Shown here in pieces: positions 55,926 through 64,000 of a stretch of DNA of 64,000 bases. Each line of letters starts with the position of its first letter. The stretch's first letter is position 1. Under the pieces are notes generated by a model. That model did no database searches, had not been told where the DNA came from, and saw only the letters and a program-made list of their open reading frames with translations. The DNA is from Lwoffella lincolnii (lineage in GTDB: Bacteria > Pseudomonadota > Gammaproteobacteria > Pseudomonadales > Moraxellaceae): NCBI RefSeq assembly GCF_002014765.1, contig NZ_MUYT01000004.1, forward strand, positions 310,001 to 374,000. The letters are read 5' to 3'. The translations under genes were made by a program, and so were the position numbers.

Positions 55926-57002
55926 TCAATAGGTTTCATCTGTTTCGATGATACGCATGGTAATGTCATCAGCTCCCGGCACATGAAATTCTGGTAACTG
56001 CACGCTGTCTTGACGCATGTCTTCAACGTCTGTAACTGTTGCCAGTTTTTCAACCTTTTCAATTTTAGGTTTGGGTTTGCTGATGCTGGCTTTTGGCTCA
56101 GATGGGGTTGGCATGGTGTCCACAAAACCAGGACGTGGCTCTAAGCTGTGGTGATTGCCATGATGGCCATTGGTCAATGAGTCGGTCATGTCAGATGGGG
56201 TGATTGTCTGTGGTTCTTGGTACAGATTGCTTTCTTGCTGTGCCAGTTGATGGCTTAGCTCTTGAGCGGCTTGGTACGCTTTTCGTTGCTCTTGAGCGAT
56301 TTGTTGTTCAATTCGCTGACGGCGTGCTGTTTGCTCTGCGTCCATGCGTTGCTTTAAGGTGGCACTGGTTATCACATTACCCACCAACTCAAGCAATGGC
56401 AAATCTCCAGCCAGTCTTACGGTGTTGCCGTCATTGGCTGGCGACAGCACAAAGGTAACGTGATTGTCCACCAACCTGTTGTTATTTAGCTCAATGTTGT
56501 TTTTTGCCAACCGTTGCTCCAGGCTTGGTTGATTGGCAAAAGCAAACAGTTGGTTGGCTTGGAACATGTCTTCGTTGGCAACAGCCACGCTCACACTGGC
56601 TTGACAGGTGGTCATGCCTGTCTGAGTGGTCGAACCTTGTCGGATATTTTGAATATCCACAAACAAACTGGCCGTTTTATCAGCAAGCACACCGCTGCTT
56701 AATGCCACATTGCCATTGTGCATCATGGCACTGGCGGTTTGTCCCACATAAGAACCGATGCTGTCCATGACGGCATTGTGCATCTGTCTTATCATGGCAT
56801 CAGATTGACAGTCGACTTTTGTCTCCGTCGTCGCATTGGCAATCTGCTCACTTTGAGCTTGTGGGTCATGAGCTTGTGGATCAACTGTCGGTTTGTCTTC
56901 ATGACGATCACAACCAATCAACACCAACGCACACACACCACCGATGCCAACATATTTGGCACATTTGACAAATGTAAAACCCCAACGCATAACAAACCCC
57001 AA
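55926..57002 (-). CDS. Hypothetical lipoprotein
   Basis: 358 residues, not recognised. The signal peptide ends in a lipobox, LVLIGC, with Cys31 as the lipid anchor. The mature chain has an Ala/Asp/Gln-rich linker, a central region of soluble-domain character (about 60-200) with two further cysteines, a charged helical section (KQRMDAEQTARRQRIEQQ) and a Pro/Lys/Glu-rich C-terminus. Probably an envelope protein; function unknown. It is the last gene before the mobile-element relic. Confidence 0.7.
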   Translation of the reverse strand: MGFVMRWGFTFVKCAKYVGIGGVCALVLIGCDRHEDKPTVDPQAHDPQAQSEQIANATTETKVDCQSDAMIRQMHNAVMDSIGSYVGQTASAMMHNGNVALSSGVLADKTASLFVDIQNIRQGSTTQTGMTTCQASVSVAVANEDMFQANQLFAFANQPSLEQRLAKNNIELNNNRLVDNHVTFVLSPANDGNTVRLAGDLPLLELVGNVITSATLKQRMDAEQTARRQRIEQQIAQEQRKAYQAAQELSHQLAQQESNLYQEPQTITPSDMTDSLTNGHHGNHHSLEPRPGFVDTMPTPSEPKASISKPKPKIEKVEKLATVTDVEDMRQDSVQLPEFHVPGADDITMRIIETDETY

Positions 57003-57170
57003 TCATGATAAAACAACAGACGATAACAGCAAAATAAGCCAATTGTGCCTTGATTGATTGTGCCTTGATTTTGACACAATGAACATTGACACAATAACAT
57101 TAACACACCATGTTGGCATAAACGCCCATTGACGTTTAAAAACCGCATGATATGCATCAAATATTATACG

Positions 57171-57515
57171 CTTGACTTCCTCCCCGCCCTAAAGTGCGGG
57201 GATTCCTGCTTCCAGACGGTCAAGCCCGACCGCAAGCCTAAGATAGTGGCAACCGCCCGTACGACACACCGTACATCTTAGGTTCTTATTTTAAGCTAAT
57301 CCTACTGTTAGGATTGTCATAGACACGAATTAGCTTAAGTGTGTGTTTGGAAACGTCTTACCAGTTAAGTTACTGCGTACTCGCAATTTAGTCTTAACTT
57401 AACTGTGGAATGTAAGGCATTGAATATAGTGAGATGAGTATAGCAATACTTATCGCATTTAACAATTGCCTTATATCCACCGCCTGAAGTCGCAGGTTTA
57501 CGGCAACGGAGGATA
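57171..57515 (-). mobile_element. Non-autonomous IS200/IS605-type element, no ORF
   Basis: About 345 bases without any ORF of note. The low-coordinate end carries the right-end pattern common to IS605-type tnpB elements: gaggaagtcaag preceded by the hairpin CCCCGC...GCGGGG (57182-57201). The high-coordinate end carries the matching left-end pattern, with CCTG-AAGTCG-CAGG (57483-57496) beside gtttacggc. It is thus oriented left to right on the minus strand. Both ends are retained but transposase and tnpB are missing. Part of the right end recurs at 62680-62718. Exact borders are not certain. Confidence 0.6.
57217..57480 (-). ncRNA. Candidate structured RNA inside the IS605-type element
   Basis: Successive stems, most with hairpins inside: CGGTC/GACCG (57217-57232); CCTAAGAT/ATCTTAGG (57237-57282) around GGC/GCC and GTACG/CGTAC; TTAAGCTAAT/ATTAGCTTAA (57291-57338) around CCTA/TAGG and TGTC/GACA; CAGTTAAGTTA/TAACTTAACTG (57362-57405) around TGCG/CGCA; and a bulged GTGGA...AAGGCA / TGCCTT...TCCAC stem (57405-57480) around AGTAT/ATACT. 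The layout resembles a guide-RNA-like element of the omega-RNA type that goes with TnpB or IscB, but no such nuclease gene is in the window and homology was not tested. Strand is inferred from element orientation. Confidence 0.35.
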
Positions 57516-57580
57516 AATGATTATCCTGCCAATTGTAGCCCTGCCACCGTCATTAAACAGTCATTAAAAGCCATCTTGCC

Positions 57581-58888
57581 TCACATGACCATCAATTTTA
57601 CCAACAAAATCAATGTCAACACCCACACCGCAAAAGAGATTTGGGCAAACTTCCCTGTCAAGCTCTTAACAGCGGTATAGGTAATAAAGCCCAATGTAAT
57701 GCCATCAGCAATCGAATATGTCAATGGTGTTAATAACAACACCACCGCCACAGGAGCGGATTCGGTTAAATCACTCCAGTCAATGTCTTGTAAGGTAAAC
57801 AGCATCAATACCGACACATAAAATATCGCCCCTGCTGTGGCATAGGCAGGTATCATGCCTGCCAAAGGTGAAAAAAACAGACTGAGTAAAAACAGCACAC
57901 CAACCGTAACCGCCATCAGCCCTGTGCGTCCACCAGCAGAGACACCTGATGCACTCTCAATATAACTGGTGGTTGATGACGTACCCAGCATCGCCCCTGT
58001 TACCGTGGCGGTTGAATCTGCCAACAATGCCCGACCTAAGTTGGGTATATGACCATTTTTATCATCAAGACCTGCCTTTTGAGCGATGCCCACCAAACTG
58101 CCTGTGGTGTCAAACAAATCCACAAATAAAAACGCAAATATCACCGAAATCATGCCAACATCTAACGCCCCTTTGATGTCCAACTGCATGAATGTGGGAG
58201 CGATTGATGGGGGCATGGACATGATGCCCTGATATTGCGTATGCCCTGTGATAAAACTGATGATGGTAATTAATAAAATGCCGATGGTTACCGCCCCTGC
58301 CACACGAAAATGCACCAACGAGATGGTAATAAAAAACCCAATAACCGCCATCAATGCAGGAAAAGCCGTCATATCGCCCAAAGCGACCAACGTCGACGGT
58401 CTTGCCACAATAATGCCTGCACTTTGTAAGGCGATGAATGCCAAAAACGCCCCAATGCCTGCCACAATGCCTTGCTTTAAGGTGGTGGGTATGGCATGAA
58501 TTACCCACTCACGCACCTTGAACAAACTTAAAGCCACAAACAAACAGCCTGACAAAAACACCGCCCCCAATGCCGTCTGCCAGCCATGCCCCATGCCCAT
58601 CACCACCCCATAGGTAAAAAAGGCATTTAAGCCCATACCCGGAGCAAGGGCGACAGGCAACTTTGCCACCAGCCCCATCATAAAACAGCCCAACGCTGCC
58701 GCAAGACATGTGGCAACAAACACTGCCCCCCTATCCATGCCTGCTTCTGATAAAATGTTGGGGTTAACAAAGATGATGTACGCCATGGTCAAAAAGGTGG
58801 TTATCCCTGCCATGACTTCTGTGGTGATGCTGCTTTGACGCTCATCAATGGCAAAATATTGATTTATCAAGGCTTTTATGGCTTTCAT
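57581..58888 (-). CDS. AzgA-type (NCS2) purine permease
   Basis: 435 residues from the ATG at 58888; an earlier in-frame Met would add 43 polar residues and is unlikely. About 12 membrane segments. ITTEVMAGITTFLTMAYIIF and LAPGMGLNAFFTY match the AzgA branch of NCS2 permeases, and DLFDTTGSLVGIAQKAGL and TSSTTSYIESASGV are the substrate-site motifs. The branch takes up adenine, guanine or hypoxanthine by proton symport; xanthine or uracil is less likely. Pairs functionally with hpt. Confidence 0.88.
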   Translation of the reverse strand: MKAIKALINQYFAIDERQSSITTEVMAGITTFLTMAYIIFVNPNILSEAGMDRGAVFVATCLAAALGCFMMGLVAKLPVALAPGMGLNAFFTYGVVMGMGHGWQTALGAVFLSGCLFVALSLFKVREWVIHAIPTTLKQGIVAGIGAFLAFIALQSAGIIVARPSTLVALGDMTAFPALMAVIGFFITISLVHFRVAGAVTIGILLITIISFITGHTQYQGIMSMPPSIAPTFMQLDIKGALDVGMISVIFAFLFVDLFDTTGSLVGIAQKAGLDDKNGHIPNLGRALLADSTATVTGAMLGTSSTTSYIESASGVSAGGRTGLMAVTVGVLFLLSLFFSPLAGMIPAYATAGAIFYVSVLMLFTLQDIDWSDLTESAPVAVVLLLTPLTYSIADGITLGFITYTAVKSLTGKFAQISFAVWVLTLILLVKLMVM

Positions 58889-59169
58889 AAAATGGTCGCT
58901 TAAGTTGGTTGAATGTGAGATGGCGGTGTATTTTAATGGCAAATGGTCAAACAAACAATCATCACCCAAGCCCATCTTGTCATCATCATGCCATCTTGTC
59001 ATCATCATGATAGGCACATGATTTCATCACCATGATTTTATGACCATTATTTTGTAACAACCATCTGACTGATGACAAATTGCCATTTACTTTTGTGCAT
59101 AAAATCAGTAAATTGTGTCAGTCTTAGCACGTTATTTTTAGGTTGTTTTTTATATCATCAAGATTAACC

Positions 59170-59838
59170 ATGAACCCATCTATTGAGTTACTGCCCCTTA
59201 TCATTAACGCCAGTTTGGTTGTCCAAATCGTCATGGGGTTATTGTTGTTTGCGTCTTTGTTGGCGTGGATACTGATTTTTCGTTTCAGCCATCGCTTACA
59301 TCATGCCGACAGTCATGATGCCCATTTTCAACAATGGTTTTGGTCAGGTGAAGAAGTGGGCAAGCTGTATCAAGGCATCAAAAGCTTGCCCAAGCGTGAT
59401 GGCTTGGAACAGGTTTTTTATGTTGGTTTTGGTGAATTTTTAAAAATGCGTCAATCCCATCACACCGCCACATCTGCCATTGCAGGCGTTGAACGACAAC
59501 TGCGAATCAGTCTTGGACACCAACAACAAGCACTTGAGTCTGGTTTGGCAACCTTGGCAAGCATCGGCTCAGTATCGCCTTATGTGGGGCTATTTGGGAC
59601 AGTTTGGGGCATCATGAACGCCTTTTTAGGTCTGTCCCAAACCGACCAAGCCAGCCTGTCTGCCGTTGCACCGGGCATCGCTGAAGCCTTGATTGCCACT
59701 GCCATGGGACTATTTGCCGCCATTCCTGCCGTGTTGGCGTATAATCACTTCACCGCCAAATCTGCCAGCATTTATGACAAAAGAGCATTGTTTGCTGATG
59801 AGATGGTGGCGATGCTGGCTCGAGGCGCACAAGACTGA
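59170..59838 (+). CDS. tolQ: Tol-Pal system proton channel TolQ
   Basis: 222 residues from the ATG at 59170 (a TTG nine codons earlier is unlikely). Three membrane segments with the TolQ/ExbB pore region LASIGSVSPYVGLFGTVWGI and the APGIAEALIATAMGLFAAIP segment. With TolR it uses the proton gradient to drive TolA during cell-envelope constriction. Assigned TolQ rather than ExbB because tolR and tolA follow. Confidence 0.9.
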   Translation: MNPSIELLPLIINASLVVQIVMGLLLFASLLAWILIFRFSHRLHHADSHDAHFQQWFWSGEEVGKLYQGIKSLPKRDGLEQVFYVGFGEFLKMRQSHHTATSAIAGVERQLRISLGHQQQALESGLATLASIGSVSPYVGLFGTVWGIMNAFLGLSQTDQASLSAVAPGIAEALIATAMGLFAAIPAVLAYNHFTAKSASIYDKRALFADEMVAMLARGAQD

Positions 59839-59857
59839 CTGAACGATAAAATCACCC

Positions 59858-60352
59858 ATGAAATCACAATCAAGCCCCTTTGCCCGCCGTAACAAGCCAT
59901 TAAACGCCAACATGAACGTTGTGCCTTATATTGATGTGATGCTGGTGTTGTTGGTCATCTTTATGGTAACTGCCCCCATGCTAAGCACAGGGGTACAAGT
60001 TGATTTGCCAAAAGAACACACCAACAGCCTAAAGCAAACCAAACAACTGCCCATCATCATCTCCATGACCAGCTCAGGTGAGCTGTTTATGACCTATGAA
60101 TTACGCAGGGTAAGTGATGGCAAGCGTATGGCACAGGCTGATTTGCCTGTTGATAAAGACACGCTGGTAACACAGCTGAACACACTTCAGCAATTTATCA
60201 ATCAACAAGACAGCCAACCCCTACAAGTCATGGTCAATGCCGACCAACATAACCCCTATGGCAACATCATGGCAATCATGGCAGCCATTCAGCAAGCAGG
60301 CATCACCAATGTGGGTCTATTGACCAATGCAACAAGCAATCAAGAGCCATAA
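59858..60352 (+). CDS. tolR: Tol-Pal system protein TolR
   Basis: 164 residues. One membrane helix with the proton-path Asp in VVPYIDVMLVLLVIFMVTAP. The periplasmic domain (about 50-160) carries LQVMVNADQHNPYGNIMAIM, typical of ExbD/TolR. It follows tolQ by 19 bp. Confidence 0.9.
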   Translation: MKSQSSPFARRNKPLNANMNVVPYIDVMLVLLVIFMVTAPMLSTGVQVDLPKEHTNSLKQTKQLPIIISMTSSGELFMTYELRRVSDGKRMAQADLPVDKDTLVTQLNTLQQFINQQDSQPLQVMVNADQHNPYGNIMAIMAAIQQAGITNVGLLTNATSNQEP

Positions 60353-60448
60353 GCAATCAATAAAGACAAGGTTTTATTCACATTAACACACAAGCAAATA
60401 CGCATTTATTAACCAGCCATCATTTAAAACACTCAAAACCATATCCCT

Positions 60449-61570
60449 ATGCCCGCCATGCCACCTACTCAACCCATGCCCCATCTGCCCATTGACAACA
60501 CCGCTCACCTTGCTCAAAAACACAGACAAAGTCAGCAAAGGTCATTGTCATTGGTGTTGAGCATCATGCTCAGCATATTGGTGCATGGGTTGGTGTTGCT
60601 GGTGCTGATTTATTTTCAGCAACCACCCAACATACCCACACACACAATCCAAGCCGAGCTGGTCAGTGCCGATGTTGTCGCTGATATTGAAGCCAAAATA
60701 CGTGATGGCGTGGCAACTCTTGGCAGTAGTGATGGCAGTGATGCCAGTAATGACAAGGATAACAATACCGCCCAAATGTCTGCCAACCAATCCGCCGACT
60801 TCAATCAAGACATGAGACAACCCATGGGCGACAGTGCTTCCATGTTGCCACAAAACGACAGCATCAATAGCAACAACGATGCCAACCAAATTTTTATCCC
60901 TGCACCAAACACCATGACATCTGACACTGTGTCTGATAATCAAGTGCAAAAGTCAGAAGCCATGCTAGAATACGAAAGACGATTGTTAGAAAAAGAATCT
61001 GCTTATCTGGCACAGCAACAAGCCTTTGCCGCCCAATTAGATGCTCAAATCATGGCTGAGATGCAACAACAGCGAGACAAAGAACGCCAACGCTTGCAAG
61101 AACAACAACAAACCGTCGATGACTACAAACGCATCGAACAAAGCAGCCATCACATCACCGCCAGCAACAAAGAACAGTCAGAGACTGCCAATCAAGCCAA
61201 ACAAGAAAAAAATCGCCCATCAAGCATCGCAAGCCTAAAAGATGGGCAAGCAACCATCACCTTTAAAAGTGGTGGCGGCTCACATCAATCACATGGCTCA
61301 ACTCAATCAAACAGCAGTGCCTTATCCGCCATCAAAGCCAAAGTACAAGCTCACTTTTCTCCCCCCATCAACACCCAAGGAGAACGCAGTGTGTTGGTAA
61401 TAACCGTGGCTCAAGATGGCACGGTACTCGATGTGTCAGTCAGCGGTTCACATTCCGCCCTAAACGATGCTGCCAAAACTGCCGTGTATGCTGCCAGCCC
61501 CCTACCCATCGACCCAAACAACCCCAAAACGTATCCCACCATTCGCATCGGACTGACAGGAACGTCTTAA
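60449..61570 (+). CDS. tolA: Tol-Pal system protein TolA
   Basis: 373 residues. A membrane helix (about 35-55, LVLSIMLSILVHGLVLLVLI) anchors the N-terminus. A long Ala/Gln/Glu/Arg-rich helical region (about 165-250) spans the periplasm. The C-terminal TonB/TolA-like domain (about 280-373, VLVITVAQDGTVLDVSVSGS) would contact Pal and TolB. The helical part is interrupted by an Asp/Asn/Ser-rich linker. tolB and pal are not in the next 2.4 kb. Confidence 0.9.
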   Translation: MPAMPPTQPMPHLPIDNTAHLAQKHRQSQQRSLSLVLSIMLSILVHGLVLLVLIYFQQPPNIPTHTIQAELVSADVVADIEAKIRDGVATLGSSDGSDASNDKDNNTAQMSANQSADFNQDMRQPMGDSASMLPQNDSINSNNDANQIFIPAPNTMTSDTVSDNQVQKSEAMLEYERRLLEKESAYLAQQQAFAAQLDAQIMAEMQQQRDKERQRLQEQQQTVDDYKRIEQSSHHITASNKEQSETANQAKQEKNRPSSIASLKDGQATITFKSGGGSHQSHGSTQSNSSALSAIKAKVQAHFSPPINTQGERSVLVITVAQDGTVLDVSVSGSHSALNDAAKTAVYAASPLPIDPNNPKTYPTIRIGLTGTS

Positions 61571-61647
61571 GTTGTCATCAATCTGTTATGAAATCTGTTT
61601 TTAATCATTAATCAAGCTTGGCTATGAAATGCTTGGTCATGCAACGC

Positions 61648-62616
61648 TTAGTGATTCGCCAAACAAAATGCCAAGCCTGCCGTATGATGACCGCCCCAAG
61701 TACGATACTTAGCGGTGTCAATGTGAATCGCCCCAGTTTGATACAACCCCAAGCCAAAGTTATCCGCTTGTCCTTGATAACGCCAGTATTGGCACAGTGC
61801 CGTTTTTATCGCCTGTAACCGTTCGGCATCATATTCATACTCAGGTATCCAAATATCAATGGCTTGATGGTGTTTATGGCTGCTGTTTAATGCCCCACCA
61901 GCACAGGCATTGAGTGTTGGATTGCGATAGGTTGAGCGGATTTCACTGCTGTTGGGCAAAATGCCTTGATGTTTTAATTTGGCGTATAGTCTTAATGTCG
62001 GTAAGATGTTTGCCCACAGCTCTGGTGGTGGTACTTCAAACTGTTCTTGATGGCACCCTTGCCAATCACGAGCAGTGGTCAATAACTGCCACATCGGTGG
62101 CACATCATACCCACCCAGATGCTGTTTTAGATAATTGTGATAAGTTGCCACATCATGGACACGCTGACTGTGCTTGCCATGGGCGTTTAGCCATTGGGCA
62201 AAGGCGTGCTGATTTGCCATACCACCCATGTCATTTGCCATGCCGTCATGCTGGTGTGAATGGCTATGTGAATGACTGTGTGAACTGTGTGAATGGACAT
62301 GGTGTGAATGGACATGACCCACACGGCTGGTCATATCACCATTCATCTCATTTGCCACATCATGTCTGGCATCACTTTTGGCATGATGTCGATAGGCGTT
62401 GTCGTGCTGTTGGTGAGAATTTGGGTCATGTTTGGGGTGATATTGGGGTTGGGGGTAATGGTTGGGTGATGAATGGGGTGTGTGCGTGCCAGCACAGCCC
62501 ATCAAACCAACGAACACGCCCAAACCCACCATGCCAACAGCCATTTTAACACATGATGAACGCTGACATGACTGCCTAATTAATAACTGTTTGGTAGAAG
62601 ATTGGCTATTTGTCAT
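61648..62616 (-). CDS. Lipoprotein with M15-type peptidase domain and His-rich linker
   Basis: 322 residues. The signal peptide ends in the lipobox VGLMGC (Cys41). About 75 residues of His-rich linker follow, including a His-Ser repeat (HSHSHSHSHQHD) near 113-124. The C-terminal domain (about 135-322) resembles the M15A-like peptidase family (DUF882/M15_3), with the zinc set in NSSHKHHQAIDIW and GAIHIDTAKYR. Such proteins cut peptidoglycan peptides. The His-rich stretch could hold zinc for it; the activity is inferred from fold only. Confidence 0.75.
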   Translation of the reverse strand: MTNSQSSTKQLLIRQSCQRSSCVKMAVGMVGLGVFVGLMGCAGTHTPHSSPNHYPQPQYHPKHDPNSHQQHDNAYRHHAKSDARHDVANEMNGDMTSRVGHVHSHHVHSHSSHSHSHSHSHQHDGMANDMGGMANQHAFAQWLNAHGKHSQRVHDVATYHNYLKQHLGGYDVPPMWQLLTTARDWQGCHQEQFEVPPPELWANILPTLRLYAKLKHQGILPNSSEIRSTYRNPTLNACAGGALNSSHKHHQAIDIWIPEYEYDAERLQAIKTALCQYWRYQGQADNFGLGLYQTGAIHIDTAKYRTWGGHHTAGLAFCLANH

Positions 62617-62679
62617 ACTGTCCTATTTGCCCATTTATCGTTTGTTTTGTATCGTTTGGGACATGCCCAGTCTTTTTTT

Positions 62680-63004
62680 GACTTTCTCTCCTCCCTAACG
62701 GTCAAGCCAGACCACAAGAATGTTTTTACTGGCAAACCTGCTTTGCCTTTCGGACTGGGGCATTGTCTTTGACTGGTTGGGTGGTGAATTTATAGATTAA
62801 GTCTTGCCTTGTGTTTTTAATCTTAGCATGAATTTCCTTAATACACTGTTTGTTTTTTGGCTTTTTGAGCAACTGCTGGTTTTTTTGCCCGTTTTTGCGT
62901 TTGCTTGATTTGTCATTTATCGCCATTTGAGACGGTGGCACTGTGTTTATATGGAATGCAACCGAGTGATTTGTGGTTAGCCTTGGGGTTGTTTTGGCTT
63001 TTTG
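62680..63004 (-). mobile_element. IS200/IS605-type tnpB relic
   Basis: A decayed element with part of an IS605-type right end (62680-62718: cggtcaagcc-gacc-like text shared with the copy at 57171) but with most of the hairpin deleted. The coding remnant next to it is on the same strand. The high-coordinate side stops at the IS1-family element at 63005, which seems to have inserted into it. Confidence 0.65.
62726..62941 (-). pseudogene. tnpB fragment
   Basis: A 71-residue frame (GTG start is only the frame limit) with the internal TnpB segment KKPKNKQCIKEIHAKIKNTR followed by QDLIYKFTTQ, normally part of a ~400-residue RuvC-type nuclease. A continuation, with HSATVSNGDK just upstream, is in another frame, so at least one frameshift exists. 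Downstream it jumps to a PVKDNA tail, implying an internal deletion. The catalytic residues are missing, so it is not functional. Confidence 0.65.
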
Positions 63005-63411
63005 GTACTGTTAAATCAAAATACACAACTCAAACTCCCATTCCACTTAGCAGACAGTAAATTCAAACTGTTTTCTATCATCTTCTCAGATTTAGAATGG
63101 CACTTTGACCTTCTTCTAAATCTTGCTAAGAAGTGTCTAATTAAACCGTTATAACCTTCAATGGTAAAAGTTTGAGCTTTGCTAGCTAGGTGTTTGTGTT
63201 TTGGCATCAATTCAGCATAAGATTTCCAATAATCACTACAAAATAGCTTGATACTGTTTGGATTTAGGTTGTTGTATAAGTTTTTAAAGGTTTTGGTCTC
63301 TCGTTTACCGCATACAAATCCTAAGACTTGTTTTGTTGTTCTATTGGCTTGTGGTGGGTGATTTGAGCATTCTATACGATAACTATGTATTGTATTTCAA
63401 TTTAACAATAC
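63005..63411 (-). mobile_element. IS1-family deletion derivative with both terminal repeats
   Basis: A 407-base element bounded by 21-base terminal inverted repeats (63005-63025 and 63391-63411) that match at 18 of 21 positions. IS1-family elements are usually 700-800 bases, so about half is lost. The transposase remnant at 63016-63396 runs almost from end to end. No flanking target duplication could be seen. Confidence 0.65.
63016..63396 (-). pseudogene. IS1-family transposase, C-terminal half
   Basis: An open frame of about 126 codons, from the right terminal repeat to the stop within the left repeat. It includes KQVLGFVCGKRETKTFKNLY, FCSDYWKSY with the second catalytic Asp, TFTIEGYNGLIRHFLARFRR with the catalytic Glu, and the RRRSKCHSKSEKMIENSLNLL tail typical of the family. 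The N-terminal zinc finger/HTH and the first catalytic Asp are absent. Not functional as a transposase. Confidence 0.7.
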
Positions 63412-63604
63412 AATGCTAAGTTATTTAACAGGTTGTCAATCTTCCATGTTTGATGCCACCCATGAAAAAATGGATATCAGTTTTTATTGATGAAATCATT
63501 CTTAGGCACTCAACTAACTGGGCTGACCATCTCATCAGGTTGATTGATTCTCAAGCAACCATCATGCTCAAGCAATCATCATGGACATGGTCAGCGGTGG
63601 TTGA

Positions 63605-64000
63605 TTAAGCGTGTAGTTTTTGGATTAACCGCTTGGCAGTATCTTCAGATGAAGCAGGGTTTTGACCAGTGATTAACAGGCCATCTTCTGCCACATACGA
63701 TTGCCAATCAGCGACTTTTTCATATTTGCCCCCATTTTCTTTTAGCACATCTTCTAACAAGAACGGAACGACATCCAACAGACCGACGGCTTGTTCTTCG
63801 GAATTGCTAAAGCCAGTCATTTTTTTATCTTTAACAAAATATTCGCCATTAATTTTCACATTTTTGAGTGCAGCGGGTGCATGACAAACAAAAGCCACTG
63901 GCTTATCGGCATTCACAAAATCTTGAATCAATGAGATGGATTGCTCATCAACTGCCAAATCCCACATTGGGCCATGACCACCTGGATAGAATACTGCGTC
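63605..64000 (-). CDS. DJ-1/PfpI-family protein (class I amidotransferase-like), partial
   Basis: The C-terminal 131 residues of a gene that begins beyond the right edge. DAVFYPGGHGPMWDLA at the visible start and the nucleophile Cys in AFVCHAPAAL match DJ-1/PfpI proteins of the YajL/Hsp31-like type (glyoxalase III or chaperone roles are claimed for the family). It ends normally with an Arg/Lys-rich helix. Function is uncertain. The 193 bases from the IS1 relic to its stop hold nothing else recognisable. Confidence 0.8.
   Translation of the reverse strand, partial: DAVFYPGGHGPMWDLAVDEQSISLIQDFVNADKPVAFVCHAPAALKNVKINGEYFVKDKKMTGFSNSEEQAVGLLDVVPFLLEDVLKENGGKYEKVADWQSYVAEDGLLITGQNPASSEDTAKRLIQKLHA

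Noticed and set aside
61914..62549. Plus-strand frame of 211 codons opposite the M15 lipoprotein
   Set aside because: It is the antisense of the His-rich gene; its Cys/His/Trp-rich product is an artefact of that composition.
1..64000. tRNA and rRNA genes, prophage or intact transposase
   Set aside because: No cloverleaf, rRNA motif or phage gene was noticed by eye; only decayed transposase fragments were found. A tRNA scan would settle small RNA genes.

Overview
The window looks like a chromosomal segment of a gamma-proteobacterium of the Moraxellaceae, most probably Moraxella or a close relative. The reasons are the gene content (FimV, a TyrA-AroA fusion, the 180-kDa-class NAD glutamate dehydrogenase, the carboxynorspermidine polyamine route), a GyrA with Thr at the position where E. 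coli has Ser83 (known for Moraxella), the moderately A+T-rich composition, and an unusual density of short tandem repeats. It is an ordinary housekeeping backbone with one scar-like accessory stretch at 57-57.6 kb and another at 62.7-63.4 kb. No rRNA, tRNA, CRISPR array, prophage or intact transposase was seen.

Layout. 0-9 kb: start of xthA, a GST, gyrA, a small unknown gene, a PutA that ends after its P5C dehydrogenase domain with the missing C-terminal domain in a separate gene just downstream, then fabI. 9-21 kb: folE, a carboxynorspermidine-synthase-type dehydrogenase, a two-gene ThrE exporter, leuA, an APC amino-acid permease with a C8 tract just after its start, an unknown gene with hpt, and accB-accC. 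21-31 kb: FimV split into a periplasmic and a membrane/cytoplasmic protein, an asparaginase-like gene, truA, infA, bamD, dnaG. 31-45 kb: nspC, the large glutamate dehydrogenase, a WG-repeat protein, dnaE, an orphan Hpt protein, trmJ, cysE. 44.7-48.8 kb: potABCD. 48.9-54.4 kb, minus strand: pheA, tyrA-aroA, rarD, folB, folK. 54.7-64 kb: tal, a lipoprotein, an IS200/IS605-type non-autonomous element full of nested stems, an AzgA-type purine permease, tolQRA, a His-rich M15 peptidase lipoprotein, decayed tnpB and IS1-family remnants, and a partial DJ-1/PfpI gene.

How genes work together. Folate genes are in two places (folE; folB-folK). Aromatic amino-acid synthesis is compact (pheA and tyrA-aroA). 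Polyamine supply is covered by synthesis (the dehydrogenase at 10.2 kb and nspC at 31.1 kb) and uptake (potABCD). Glutamate and proline catabolism is covered by putA plus the large GDH. Envelope functions are BamD, TolQRA and FimV.

The most interesting items are: (1) the 57171-57515 element, which keeps both IS605-like end hairpins but no ORF and holds a row of stems each with hairpins inside, as expected for a structured RNA; (2) the split PutA; (3) the split FimV; (4) many 9-19 bp tandem repeats in promoters, across stop codons and inside core enzymes; (5) an IS1-family deletion derivative with both terminal repeats retained.
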